Of a stretch of DNA of 64,000 bases, positions 1 through 8,618 are shown piece by piece. Every line of letters starts with the position of its first letter. Position 1 is the stretch's first letter. Made by a program: the position numbers and the translations under genes. The notes beneath the pieces were generated by a model, which was given only the letters and a program-made list of their open reading frames with translations, had not been told where the DNA came from and ran no database searches. This stretch comes from Clostridiales bacterium (GTDB lineage: Bacteria; Bacillota; Clostridia; Lachnospirales; Lachnospiraceae), in assembly GCA_019420275.1 (NCBI GenBank), contig JAHZHN010000004.1:124001-188000 (forward strand). The letters are read 5' to 3'.

Positions 1-171
1 TCGATAGAATCTTTCTATATCAAGCTGTTATATCATCAGGATGAAATTGAAGGAATTAGATTTCAAATATTATGTGGATGATCGAATCAAATTAGACTGG
101 AGCTGTGGAAAAGGGGAAGCAATTGGAACATAGAGATATATCAAATTTTCCTTTATAATGTTTCCGTTTCG
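1..171. other. left edge without a supported gene
   Basis: Frame 1 is open from the first base to a TGA at 79-81, which could be the last 26 codons of a gene starting outside the window. A 30-codon ATG frame (41-133) overlaps it. Neither has a recognisable motif, so no call is made. Confidence 0.3.
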
Positions 172-237
172 TTGTATAATCTTATCAGACACGCGCAATT
201 GCGGTGTAAATATTATAAAGCAATAGGAGTATGTAAA

Positions 238-1086
238 ATGAAAATAGCAGTAGCATATGATAATGGAAACATTTTTCAGCATTTTGGAAGAACGGAATCT
301 TTCAAATTGTATGAAGTTGAAGATAACACAGTCATCTCCAGTGAAGTCATTGGATCCAATGGCATTGGTCACGGAGCTTTGGCAGGACTTTTGGCAGAGC
401 AGAATGTTGATGTGCTGATCTGCGGCGGAATCGGTGAAGGAGCCCAGTCTGCATTGACAGAAGCAGGCGTTGAATTGTGCTCTGGTGCAGAAGGAAACGC
501 AGATGAAGCTGTGGAAGCCTATTTGAAAGGTGAGTTAGTTTCCACTGGCGCAAATTGTGATCATCATCATGAAGAAGGACACAGCTGCGGAGACCATGGC
601 GAAGGTCATTCCTGCGGCGGGCACTGCGGAGGCGGATGTGGAGCTCAGCCTGCATTTACCGGACGCAATGTAGGAAAAACCTGCAGAACTCATTACAAAG
701 GTACTTTTAATGATGGAACTCAGTTTGATTCTTCTTATGATCGCGGAGAGCCATTGGAATTTATCTGCGGAGCAGGACAGATGATTCAGGGATTTGATAA
801 AGCGGTAGCGGATATGGAAGTCGGACAGATTGTAAATATTCATCTGATGCCGGAAGAGGCTTATGGTATGCCGGATCCAAATGCAATCATTCCAATGAAG
901 ATTGAACAGCTTCCAGGATCTGAAGATTTAGAAGTTGGACAGCAGGTGTATCTGTATAATCAGCTGGGACAGCCAGTCCGTGTGAAAGTAATTGAAAAAG
1001 ATGATACAAACATTACATTTGATGCAAATCATGAGATGGCCGGAAAAGAATTGAACTTCCAGATTGAGCTTGTTGAGGTGAAATAA
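238..1086 (+). CDS. NifX/NifB-like domain fused to an FKBP (SlyD-like) peptidyl-prolyl isomerase
   Basis: The 282-residue protein has two modules. Residues 1 to about 100 match the dinitrogenase Fe-Mo cofactor family (NifX/NifB C-terminal type). Residues about 142-282 match an FKBP-type prolyl isomerase with the inserted chaperone flap of SlyD. The linker (about 107-135) is packed with His, Cys and Gly, like the metal-binding tail of SlyD. The ATG at 238 is chosen because TAGGAG lies just upstream. An in-frame extension to 172 has no such site and lacks domain similarity. A reasonable role is metal-assisted protein folding or metallocentre assembly in the cytoplasm. A phosphatase gene follows six bases later, probably in the same operon. 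The domain calls are firm; the role is inference. Confidence 0.85.
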   Translation: MKIAVAYDNGNIFQHFGRTESFKLYEVEDNTVISSEVIGSNGIGHGALAGLLAEQNVDVLICGGIGEGAQSALTEAGVELCSGAEGNADEAVEAYLKGELVSTGANCDHHHEEGHSCGDHGEGHSCGGHCGGGCGAQPAFTGRNVGKTCRTHYKGTFNDGTQFDSSYDRGEPLEFICGAGQMIQGFDKAVADMEVGQIVNIHLMPEEAYGMPDPNAIIPMKIEQLPGSEDLEVGQQVYLYNQLGQPVRVKVIEKDDTNITFDANHEMAGKELNFQIELVEVK

Positions 1087-1092
1087 GTCAGT

Positions 1093-1635
1093 ATGGGATG
1101 TGTATATTTTGTCCGTCACGGTCAGACTGTGTGGAATGTTGAGAATAAAATTTGTGGTGCCACAGATATTGAACTGACACAATACGGTCATCAGCAGGCA
1201 GTGGAGACAGGAAAGAAAATTGTTGAGGAAGGAATCCAGGCGGATGAAATCCTTTATTCTCCATTGGTTCGTGCGGCCAAAACAGCTCGTCATATCTCTG
1301 AGATTACGGGGATTCCGGCTCGAATGGAGCCGCGGCTGAAAGAACAAAATTTTGGAAAATGGGAGTCAACTGCCCGAGATGGTGAGGAATTCAAGAAGGC
1401 AAAGGAAGACTTCTGCAGTCGATATGATGGCGGGGAGTCTATGCTTCATCTGGCTCAGAGAGTGTACAATCTATTGGATGAAATTAAGGAAGAATCTGAC
1501 GAAAAAACATATATTCTGGTTGCTCATAATGGGATTGCCAGAGTTGTACAGTCTTATTTTTATGAGATGACCAATGCACAGTTTGCTGCATTTGGAGTGA
1601 AAAACTGTGATGTGATTCGATATGAATTTAAATAA
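1093..1635 (+). CDS. histidine phosphatase family protein (phosphoglycerate mutase-like)
   Basis: This is a 180-residue protein of the phosphoglycerate mutase superfamily. The N-terminal RHGQT motif (residues 8-12) carries the histidine that becomes phosphorylated. A second catalytic histidine lies in the VAHNG segment near residue 143. Its length fits the small cofactor-independent phosphatases (CobC/GpmB-like) rather than glycolytic mutases. The substrate cannot be read from sequence. It starts six bases after the NifX-FKBP gene and is probably co-transcribed with it and with the MATE gene 42 bases downstream. Confidence 0.88.
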   Translation: MGCVYFVRHGQTVWNVENKICGATDIELTQYGHQQAVETGKKIVEEGIQADEILYSPLVRAAKTARHISEITGIPARMEPRLKEQNFGKWESTARDGEEFKKAKEDFCSRYDGGESMLHLAQRVYNLLDEIKEESDEKTYILVAHNGIARVVQSYFYEMTNAQFAAFGVKNCDVIRYEFK

Positions 1636-1677
1636 GAAAAATTAGAGGAAAAACGATATGATAAGAGGATTAAAGTA

Positions 1678-3090
1678 ATGTCAGAATTTCAGACAACAGA
1701 AGATTTACTGGAGAACAATCCAATACGAAATCTGATTTTAAGATTAGGGATTCCGGCAATGCTGGGACAATTTTTTAATATTTTGTATAGTATTGTGGAT
1801 CGGATTTTTGTAGGCCAGATTCCACAAGATGGAGAAATTGCACTTGCAAGCATTGGTATATGTGCTCCGGCATTGGTTGCAGTGACCGCATTTGCCTATA
1901 TGATAGGAATCGGCGGAGCTTCTTATATGAGCATCAGCCTGGGAGAGAAAAACAGAAAACGGGCAGAAGAAGTTCTTGGTAATGCTTTTTTGCTTTTAAT
2001 TGGTATTTCAATTGCAGTGACTGTGGTGCTGCTGGCAGCACGAAAGCCAGTCCTATACATGTTAGGGTGCAGTGATGCAATGTATCCATATGCTAAAATA
2101 TATTTTACGATTTATATTTGCGGTACGATAGCATCTTTGTGCGGAGTTGGGCTCAATCAATTCCTTTTGGCACAGGGATTTGCCAAGCAGGGGATGATTG
2201 CGGTTGTAATAAGTGCAGTTATGAATGCAGTTTTGGATCCAATTTTAATTTATGGATTCGATTTAGGGATAGCGGGCGCTGCTGCAGCTACAGTGATTTC
2301 ACAATGCTGTATGGCCATTTTTGTGCTGATTCAGCTTCGCAGTGCAAAAGTACCCATTCGTCTTTCTTATCATAAACTGCAGTGGAAGCTGACAAGAAAG
2401 ATTGCTGCGATTGGATCCATGTCTTTTTTGATCACACTGCTTGACAATATGATCATTATTCTTTTAAATGTTGCACTTCAAAAATACGGCGGTCCTGTTT
2501 TGGGAGATCAGCTGATTATTTGTGCAACGGTTGTACAGAGTTTAATGACGATTGTATTTTGCCCGGCACAGGGAATTACATCCGGATGCGGTACAATTTT
2601 CAGCTATCATTATGGAGCAGGACATTATAAAAAAATTTGCCATGCATTTATTGGTGTGTTCATACTTTGCGGCATATATATTGGAGCGCTGCAGATTGGA
2701 ATACAAGTGGTGCCGCAATTGTTTGCAGGGCTGTTTTTACAGGATGACCAACTGATACAGATGGCGTCTGTTAGTATTCGTATGTATACTTTAGCATTGA
2801 TTGGGGTGGCAGTACAGTATGCCTTGGTGGATGAATTGACCGCCATGGGGAAAATTCGTTTTGCCCTTCCATTATCACTATTTCGAAAAGTTGTATATAT
2901 TGCATGTATTTTGATTTTACCTTTGTTTTTCGATGTACGTTTTCTGTTTTATGCAGGAAGTATATCCGATGGGATTGGAGCATCTTTCAGTTTGATTTTC
3001 TTTTTCTTTTTTATACGGCCGAAACTGAAAAAGGAATTACAAGAAAAGGAAGTACAGGAACTTCACAAAATGAAGGAAGTCAGTATATAA
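1678..3090 (+). CDS. MATE family multidrug efflux transporter
   Basis: This 470-residue integral membrane protein has about twelve hydrophobic segments in the two-fold repeat arrangement of the MATE family. The N-terminal NPIRNLILRLGIPAMLG segment is typical of the clostridial DinF/NorM-like branch. Such proteins export cationic drugs or metabolites using a Na+ or H+ gradient. The start is the ATG at 1678, with AAGAGG upstream. It is the last gene of the three-gene group from 238. Nine bases after its stop begins a short remnant resembling the start of the low-molecular-weight phosphatase gene. Confidence 0.9.
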   Translation: MSEFQTTEDLLENNPIRNLILRLGIPAMLGQFFNILYSIVDRIFVGQIPQDGEIALASIGICAPALVAVTAFAYMIGIGGASYMSISLGEKNRKRAEEVLGNAFLLLIGISIAVTVVLLAARKPVLYMLGCSDAMYPYAKIYFTIYICGTIASLCGVGLNQFLLAQGFAKQGMIAVVISAVMNAVLDPILIYGFDLGIAGAAAATVISQCCMAIFVLIQLRSAKVPIRLSYHKLQWKLTRKIAAIGSMSFLITLLDNMIIILLNVALQKYGGPVLGDQLIICATVVQSLMTIVFCPAQGITSGCGTIFSYHYGAGHYKKICHAFIGVFILCGIYIGALQIGIQVVPQLFAGLFLQDDQLIQMASVSIRMYTLALIGVAVQYALVDELTAMGKIRFALPLSLFRKVVYIACILILPLFFDVRFLFYAGSISDGIGASFSLIFFFFFIRPKLKKELQEKEVQELHKMKEVSI

Positions 3091-3098
3091 AGGAGAGA

Positions 3099-3131
3099 AT
3101 GATAAAAATACCATTAATCTGTCATAGCTGC
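3099..3131 (+). repeat. remnant of the phosphatase gene 5' end, possible left attachment scar
   Basis: An AAGGAG site is followed by ATGATAAAAATAC and a frame encoding MIKIPLICHSC before a stop. This resembles the start MIKILFVCHGN of the intact phosphatase gene at 26169 and the copies at 20895 and 23109. About 24 of 33 bases agree with the intact gene by eye. I read it as a scar marking the left border of the 3.1-26.2 kb island, which is inference. Confidence 0.45.
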
Positions 3132-3163
3132 TGATGAAATGCATGTAAACACTTAAAAAAGAT

Positions 3164-3206
3164 AAAAGCTGGATTTCACTTTATAAAGAGTGAAGTCCAG
3201 CTTTTT
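3164..3206. terminator. bidirectional rho-independent terminator
   Basis: AAAAGCTGGATTTCACT pairs with AGTGAAGTCCAGCTTTT across an eight-base loop, giving a long stem with one G-T or C-A imperfection. Runs of T follow on + and of A precede it. It can serve the MATE gene on + and the broken membrane gene on -. Confidence 0.85.
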
Positions 3207-3217
3207 TATATTGCTTA

Positions 3218-3650
3218 TTATGCGGTCTGCAGTTTCATTTTTTTGGCTGTATTGAAAATGAAATTATAAATCTTGATGATGCTGCCGACCACAACAGCTG
3301 CTGCAATATACAGAATATCGAAAAAGATCTTGACGTTTTCATATCTTTTTTTCGTGACCTGCCTGGATACCCTGGATTAGCATGCATGAAAAATCTGTCA
3401 GATATCCATAGATAAAGAAAAGTACAATTTGAATGATAATATCAACTGGTTTGCACTTGCTGCGAAGCAAAATGACTTGTACTGCAACTTGGGCCAAGCT
3501 CCACATATTTAGCCACCATCCAAATGTCAGCGTATGGTTGATCAAAGAAATGGAATATGGAACAGATGCGACTGGAGATGTTCCAAGACCTGCTTTGGTG
3601 GAGAGTGCTACTCCCATGGAAGCGACAAATAGTCCAATCAGAAACAGCAC
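3218..3650 (-). pseudogene. broken YczE/YitT-like integral membrane protein gene
   Basis: The first 103 codons (3650 to 3339) encode a multi-span protein with the segment STKAGLGTSPVASVPYS, typical of the YczE-like membrane family (about 200-220 residues). This frame stops early. A different frame from about 3354 to the TAA at 3218-3220 encodes a further hydrophobic tail (FFDILYIAAAVVVGSII). The middle of the protein appears deleted and the frame lost. At the 5' end only a GTG is available, because a TGA lies a few codons upstream and an expected ATG is absent. It sits directly behind the TetR gene, so the pair was probably an operon. An intact relative lies at 9082-9780. Confidence 0.65.
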
Positions 3651-3658
3651 ATAGTTTT

Positions 3659-4222
3659 TTATAATATTGGTTCAATCACTGCCCGAAAATATCGGTCTAA
3701 TTCTGTCGGAGATTGTTTCATACGGCTCTTGATCCACCACAGAACCATTTCCACAAAACTGCCGGAGATATGGTTGATCAAAAAGTCTTGAGGTATGTCC
3801 GTATTATTTTTTCTGTTTTGGTTTACAAACTGTGATTGAATCAGTCCATTCAGGCTGTCTTTGAAATAGCGAAGAAAAATTTCACTGCTTTCACAGGAAA
3901 GCAGCCCGATGATATTCTTATCATTTTCCTGTAAGTGCTGCAGCAAATGGCAGAATACGGATTCGGGAGCATTTTGATCAGAATAGAGTCCATGTGTATG
4001 AGTGCAGTCTATGGCACTGCGAATAATATGATCGAAAAGATTTTCGCACAGGGCCTTCAGCAAATCATCTTTTGCGCCAAAATGTGCATAAAAGGTAGTT
4101 CTGCCTACATTGGCAGTGTCTATGATGTCCTGTACTGTGATTTTGCTATAAGTTTTTTCTGATAAAAGGGTGCCAAAGGCAGAAAAAATAGCTGCCCTTG
4201 TTTTTTGCTGCCGTCTGTCCAT
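3659..4222 (-). CDS. TetR/AcrR family transcriptional regulator
   Basis: This 187-residue protein has an N-terminal helix-turn-helix (residues about 8-55) ending in the family signature VGRTTFYAHFGAKDDLL. A ligand-binding helical domain follows, of the type with FLINHISGSFVEMVLWWI near the C-terminus. GGAG is correctly spaced before the ATG. It is divergent from the P-type ATPase gene, with about 195 bases between. It probably represses itself, the broken YczE-like gene behind it and perhaps the ATPase. The ligand is unknown. Confidence 0.9.
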   Translation of the reverse strand: MDRRQQKTRAAIFSAFGTLLSEKTYSKITVQDIIDTANVGRTTFYAHFGAKDDLLKALCENLFDHIIRSAIDCTHTHGLYSDQNAPESVFCHLLQHLQENDKNIIGLLSCESSEIFLRYFKDSLNGLIQSQFVNQNRKNNTDIPQDFLINHISGSFVEMVLWWIKSRMKQSPTELDRYFRAVIEPIL

Positions 4223-4310
4223 TGTAACTCCTTCCGTACAATTTCTGAAAAGTGTTCCATACGAAACATAGAAACAGTATCATCCATTGTATTTGTTTTG
4301 TTTCCTGTCT

Positions 4311-4351
4311 ACAATAAAAGAGAACAAAGTGTTCGCTAACAAATTTATTGT
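4311..4351. promoter_or_regulatory. inverted repeats between TetR and ATPase genes, candidate operator
   Basis: ACAATAAA (4311-4318) and TTTATTGT (4344-4351) form an inverted repeat. Between them GAAC-AAAGT-GTTC (4322-4334) is a second small palindrome. The location between divergent genes suits a TetR operator, but no consensus is known for this protein. Confidence 0.4.
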
Positions 4352-4418
4352 ACGGATAATATAGGTGTAAGTCAAGAAATGAACCATTTGAAATACGATG
4401 CAGATTGGAGGGTTTTAT

Positions 4419-6314
4419 ATGTTAAAGAAAATAATTGATTTTCTGGCGGGACTTCCTATGTCGATTGCAGCGGGTGTTTTCCTGCTGTTTGATTTAATTC
4501 CACATTTGGTGGAGGAATTTAGCCAAGTGCAGGTGCGTTTTAGCCTTTTTCCCTTTGATCCTGCATGGGTGACTGTTGTGATCAGCGGCATTCCGCTTTT
4601 ATATTTGGCAATTTGGAGAATCATTTATAATCCCGGTATTAGTAAAATTTCTTCCGCTCTCCTCATTTGTATTGCCATGTTTGCAACAATTGCGGTCGGA
4701 GATTTATTTGCAGCAGGAGAAGTAGCATTTATTATGGCAATCGGGGCTCTTTTGGAAGAAGCGACCACAAACCGGGCAAAAAAGGGCCTTAAAAAGCTGA
4801 TCAGTCTTGCTCCGGCCCAAGGCCGCAGGCTAAAAGACGGCAAAGAGGAAATGATACCTGCGGAAGAAATTCGGAAAGGTGATATTCTGCGGATTCTTCC
4901 CGGTGAAACCATTCCGGTGGACGCTGAAATTATCAGCGGAGAAACTTCTGTGGACCAGTCAATTATGACAGGAGAATCCATTCCAGTGGACAAGGGTGTA
5001 GGAGAAGAAGTCTTTTGTGGTACCATCAATCGTTTCGGATCTATCGATGTTTGCGCTGCAAAAGTTGGTGAAGACAGTTCTCTGCAAAAGTTAATCCGTA
5101 TGGTTCAGGATGCTGAAAACAAACAGGCTCCAATGCAGCGTATTGCCGATCGGGCAGCAAGCTGGCTGGTGCCGGCTGCTCTTCTGATTGCCGTTTTGGC
5201 GTATGTATTTACAGGCAATATTGTCACTGCCGTTACTGTATTGGTTGTATTTTGTCCCTGTGCTCTTGTACTGGCAACTCCCACTGCGATTATGGCAGCA
5301 ATCGGTCAGGCAGCAAAACATGGTGTTATCATTAAGTCCGGTGAAGCCCTTGAAAAAATGGGAAAAGTGGATACAATCGCCTTTGACAAGACCGGTACTT
5401 TAACTTATGGACGTTTAGATGTCAGTGATATTTTATCTTTTGATGAAACGATCAGTGAAGAGTCCCTGCTTTCTTTGGCTGCTTCTGCCGAAGCGAAGAG
5501 TGAGCATCCGTTAGGGAAAGCAATTGTTGCCTGTGCCAGGGCAAAGAAAATTCCGATTGTGGAAGCGGCTTCTTTTAAAATGATCACTGGAAAGGGAATT
5601 TTTGCTGAAGCAGAAGGACGTAAACTAATTTGCGGAAATGAGAAATTCCTTATTGAAAATGGAGTTTTGATTGACGACAAAGTTCAATCTGCATTGGAAC
5701 GGCTTCGTACACAGGGAAAGGCTTCCATTCTGGTGGCAGACCAGAATCAGTGTATAGGCGTGATTGCTCTGTCTGATGTGCTGCGTCCGGAAGCAAAAGA
5801 TGTGGTATCTCGGTTGTCTGATATGCATACCCAGGCTGTTTTATTGACCGGCGATCATAAGAGGACGGCAGATTACTTTGCAAAACAGGCAGGAATTTCT
5901 GAAGTACGGGCAGAACTGCTGCCGGAAGAGAAAGTGCAGAGTATTGCAGACTTACAGAAAAAAGGCCGTAAAGTCTGCATGATTGGAGATGGTGTTAACG
6001 ATGCTCCAGCGCTCAAAACTGCTGATGTGAGTGCCGCTATGGGCAGTATGGGCAGCGATATTGCCGTGGATGCTGCCGATGTTGCCTTAATGAGTGATGA
6101 TATTTCTAAAATTCCATATTTGAAGCGGCTGTCCAATGCAACGGTTAAAACGATTAAAGCAAGTATCATATTGTCCATGTGTATTAACTTTGTGGCAATC
6201 ATTCTTTCTCTTATGGAAATGTTAACACCGACAACCGGCGCATTGGTGCATAACGCGGGATCCTGCTTTGTAGTTTTAATCGCGGCGCTGCTTTATGATA
6301 GAAAATTTGAATAA
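4419..6314 (+). CDS. heavy-metal-translocating P1B-type ATPase
   Basis: This 631-residue membrane pump exports a heavy-metal ion with ATP. The membrane CPC metal site is at residues 279-281, the phosphorylated Asp is in DKTGTLT near 323, and the SEHPLGKA histidine-proline motif and GDGVNDAP hinge are present. There is no N-terminal metal-binding domain, so it is shorter than most CopA or CadA proteins. The last membrane helix carries HNAGS rather than the motifs I know for Cu, Zn/Cd or Co classes, so the metal is left open. The ATG at 4419 is preferred to the one at 4398 because GGAGG lies seven bases before it. It is divergent from the TetR gene, which may control it. Confidence 0.9.
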   Translation: MLKKIIDFLAGLPMSIAAGVFLLFDLIPHLVEEFSQVQVRFSLFPFDPAWVTVVISGIPLLYLAIWRIIYNPGISKISSALLICIAMFATIAVGDLFAAGEVAFIMAIGALLEEATTNRAKKGLKKLISLAPAQGRRLKDGKEEMIPAEEIRKGDILRILPGETIPVDAEIISGETSVDQSIMTGESIPVDKGVGEEVFCGTINRFGSIDVCAAKVGEDSSLQKLIRMVQDAENKQAPMQRIADRAASWLVPAALLIAVLAYVFTGNIVTAVTVLVVFCPCALVLATPTAIMAAIGQAAKHGVIIKSGEALEKMGKVDTIAFDKTGTLTYGRLDVSDILSFDETISEESLLSLAASAEAKSEHPLGKAIVACARAKKIPIVEAASFKMITGKGIFAEAEGRKLICGNEKFLIENGVLIDDKVQSALERLRTQGKASILVADQNQCIGVIALSDVLRPEAKDVVSRLSDMHTQAVLLTGDHKRTADYFAKQAGISEVRAELLPEEKVQSIADLQKKGRKVCMIGDGVNDAPALKTADVSAAMGSMGSDIAVDAADVALMSDDISKIPYLKRLSNATVKTIKASIILSMCINFVAIILSLMEMLTPTTGALVHNAGSCFVVLIAALLYDRKFE

Positions 6315-6360
6315 TTTGACAGCAAATGAAATGATTTAATGGATTGCTTCTTTTTTTGAA

Positions 6361-6407
6361 AAAAGAAAAAACTGTTAATCACACATATGATAGTGAGAAT
6401 TAACAGT
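6361..6407 (-). terminator. rho-independent terminator of the PadR gene
   Basis: On the minus strand ACTGTTAAT pairs with ATTAACAGT (6371-6379 with 6399-6407) and is followed by a T-rich run. It lies between two convergent genes. No clear T run follows it on the plus strand. Confidence 0.65.
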
Positions 6408-6455
6408 CAGTTCGTAGTGATTGAATTGTCAGTTTGCATCTTTAGGGTAATTCTT

Positions 6456-6980
6456 TTACAAAGAAGCAATCCATGCTTGAATGGTTTCCGCTAATACATA
6501 TTGCTGACGCAAAACGGCCATGCCTGCTGCGGGAATGTCTGGTTCGTTTTCTTTTTCACGTAAATTATCTTCCAGATTGGCTTTCAGAATATTGACATTT
6601 TCCTGAATCTCCGTAATACATGATTTTTGCTTTTCGGGCGGCAGGGAATCTAAATTGACGATTACAGCATTGAAGTCCAAAAAAATGTTTATAGGTTTTG
6701 AGGAAATTTCAAACATGAGACGTTCAAATTGGGATTCACCAGCTTCTGTCAAAGAATAAACTACTTTTTCCGGCATCTTTCCTTCTTTTACAAGTTCTCC
6801 TTTGATCAACCCTTTTTCCTCTAATTGAATCGCTTTTTTATAAATGGATGGGGTGCTGATTTTTACCCATTTCGAAATCTTTCTATATTCTACTAACTTT
6901 TGAATATGGTATGCGCTCATTGGTTCTTTTTTCAATATTCCTAATACAATTAAGTCTATGGTAGCAGCTATAGGGACCAC
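6456..6980 (-). CDS. PadR family transcriptional regulator
   Basis: This 174-residue protein has a winged-helix PadR domain (residues about 8-85), with the segment ILKKEPMSAYHIQKLVE and a C-terminal helical dimerisation region. PadR proteins repress divergent drug-efflux or stress genes and are released by small ligands. The only upstream start is GTG at 6978-6980, with AAGGAA almost touching it, so the true start could be slightly downstream. A TAG lies four codons upstream. It is divergent from a MATE transporter gene, with three palindromes in between, and probably controls both. Confidence 0.88.
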   Translation of the reverse strand: MVPIAATIDLIVLGILKKEPMSAYHIQKLVEYRKISKWVKISTPSIYKKAIQLEEKGLIKGELVKEGKMPEKVVYSLTEAGESQFERLMFEISSKPINIFLDFNAVIVNLDSLPPEKQKSCITEIQENVNILKANLEDNLREKENEPDIPAAGMAVLRQQYVLAETIQAWIASL

Positions 6981-7014
6981 TTCCTTTCTCTATAATTTAG
7001 ATATAAGTAAATTC

Positions 7015-7135
7015 ACTATAAATTATAGTATTAAGTTATATATCCTTTGTCAAGAGGGAAGCATGACATTCCTCTTGACAGCTACTATATATTATAGTAG
7101 TATGATGCATGTTACAATATACTATAATTTATAGT
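7015..7135. promoter_or_regulatory. three palindromic operators between PadR and MATE genes
   Basis: Three near-identical 15-base palindromes occur in 121 bases: ACTATAAATTATAGT (7015-7029), ACTATATATTATAGT inside a perfect 19-base palindrome (7082-7100), and ACTATAATTTATAGT (7121-7135). The consensus is ACTATAWWWTATAGT. The middle copy overlaps the MATE promoter and the third lies just after it. This is the expected layout for repression by a PadR dimer. Binding itself is inferred. Confidence 0.75.
7075..7103 (+). promoter_or_regulatory. promoter of the MATE gene
   Basis: A perfect TTGACA (7075-7080) is followed 17 bases later by TAGTAT (7098-7103), with TATGAT at 7101 as an alternative. 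The spacer is almost entirely filled by the middle palindrome, so a bound repressor would exclude RNA polymerase. Confidence 0.65.
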
Positions 7136-7174
7136 GATATAATTTATAATGAAAAGATGAAAGGAGTATTTGAA

Positions 7175-8548
7175 ATGTGTGAACGTAACAGCAAACTTGT
7201 ACTTTTGGGCAGTGCGCCCATCCCAAAAGCTCTCATTGCTCTTGGGATACCAATTATGATTGGAATGTTGATTAATGCGCTCTATAATTTGGCAGACGCT
7301 TATTTTGTGAGCGGGCTAGGCAAAAGTCAAATGGGGGCTATTTCCATCGTGTTTCCTTTGGGACAAGTCGTTGTTGGATTGGGGCTAATGTTCGGTAACG
7401 GAGCCGCATCTTATCTGTCAAGACTGTTGGGAGGCGGAGATAAGGATACTGCCAATAAAGTGGCCAGCACCGCACTGTATAGCAGTGTTTTGGCTGGTGC
7501 TGTTATTATCCTGATTTCTGCCATTTTTCTTAAACCGATTCTGATTATGTTGGGTACGACTGAAACAATCATGCCCTATGCCTTGACATATTCAAGGATT
7601 TATGTGCTTTCTTGTATTTTCAATGTGTTCAATGTAACTATGAATAACATTGTAAGCAGTGAGGGAGCGGCAAAGACAACGATGTGTGCTTTGCTGCTTG
7701 GAGCTGTATTGAATATCGGATTAGATCCCCTTTTTATTTATACTTTTAATATGGGAGTAGCCGGCGCAGCAATTGCAACAGCAATTTCGCAAATGGTATC
7801 TACACTTGTTTATCTTATATATGTTCTTCGAAGAAGAAGTGCTTTCTCTTTCAGTATTAGAGTGTATTCTCCTACATGGAGAATAATAGCGGAAATTTTG
7901 AAAATCGGTGTCCCGACATTGGTATTCCAGCTGTTAACGAGTCTTTCCATTACACTGATTAACCGTGCGGCAAGTGATTATGGTGATTCGGTCATTGCCG
8001 GAATGGGGGCAGTAACCCGTATTACTTCGATGGGAACGCTTGTTGTTTTTGGCTTTTTGAAAGGATTTCAGCCGATTGCAGGATTTAGTTATGGAGCAAA
8101 GAAGTTTGATCGTCTTCGGGAAGCAGTCAAAACGTCCATCGTTTGGTCTACGAGTTTTTGCTTGATTGCAGGTTTACTGATGGCCGTTTTCTCCACGCAG
8201 ATCATCTTTCAATTCTCTGAGGGAGATGCTCAAATGATTTTGGCTGGTCAAAAATCGCTGCTTGCCAATGGAATTACATTTATTCTTTTTGGAGTTTATA
8301 CCGTATATTCTTCTTTGTTTCTTGCTCTTGGCAAAGGTATAGCTGGTTTTTTCTTGGGAGCATGCAGACAAGGTATCTGTTTTGTCCCTGTTATTTTGCT
8401 GCTGCCAAAGGTATGGGGAATAAATGGAATTTTGTATGCCCAACCCATCGCAGATGTACTATCTGTAGTAATTACTGTATTTATGGCGTTAAATCTTCAT
8501 AAGGAATTATCACTGGATGAAAGGTATGCGGTTTCCGGAAAAGTTTAA
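7175..8548 (+). CDS. MATE family efflux transporter (PadR-controlled)
   Basis: This 457-residue protein has about twelve membrane spans and the MATE repeats, with segments such as GIPIMIGMLINALYNLADAYF and GAAKTTMCALLLGAVLNIGLD. The ATG at 7175 is chosen because AAGGAG lies eight bases upstream. A 22-codon extension to 7109 would run through the operator region. It is one of two unrelated-locus MATE genes in the window. The operator arrangement suggests ligand-inducible drug or metabolite export. Confidence 0.9.
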   Translation: MCERNSKLVLLGSAPIPKALIALGIPIMIGMLINALYNLADAYFVSGLGKSQMGAISIVFPLGQVVVGLGLMFGNGAASYLSRLLGGGDKDTANKVASTALYSSVLAGAVIILISAIFLKPILIMLGTTETIMPYALTYSRIYVLSCIFNVFNVTMNNIVSSEGAAKTTMCALLLGAVLNIGLDPLFIYTFNMGVAGAAIATAISQMVSTLVYLIYVLRRRSAFSFSIRVYSPTWRIIAEILKIGVPTLVFQLLTSLSITLINRAASDYGDSVIAGMGAVTRITSMGTLVVFGFLKGFQPIAGFSYGAKKFDRLREAVKTSIVWSTSFCLIAGLLMAVFSTQIIFQFSEGDAQMILAGQKSLLANGITFILFGVYTVYSSLFLALGKGIAGFFLGACRQGICFVPVILLLPKVWGINGILYAQPIADVLSVVITVFMALNLHKELSLDERYAVSGKV

Positions 8549-8582
8549 AAATTCGGTGGAAAGGCAAAAATAGTATACAAAT

Positions 8583-8618
8583 TACAGCCGTCAGATAAAA
8601 ATGGATGGCTGTATTTTT
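8583..8618 (+). terminator. rho-independent terminator after the second MATE gene
   Basis: TACAGCC (8583-8589) pairs with GGCTGTA (8607-8613), extended by further partial pairs, and is followed by TTTTTATT. Confidence 0.7.
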
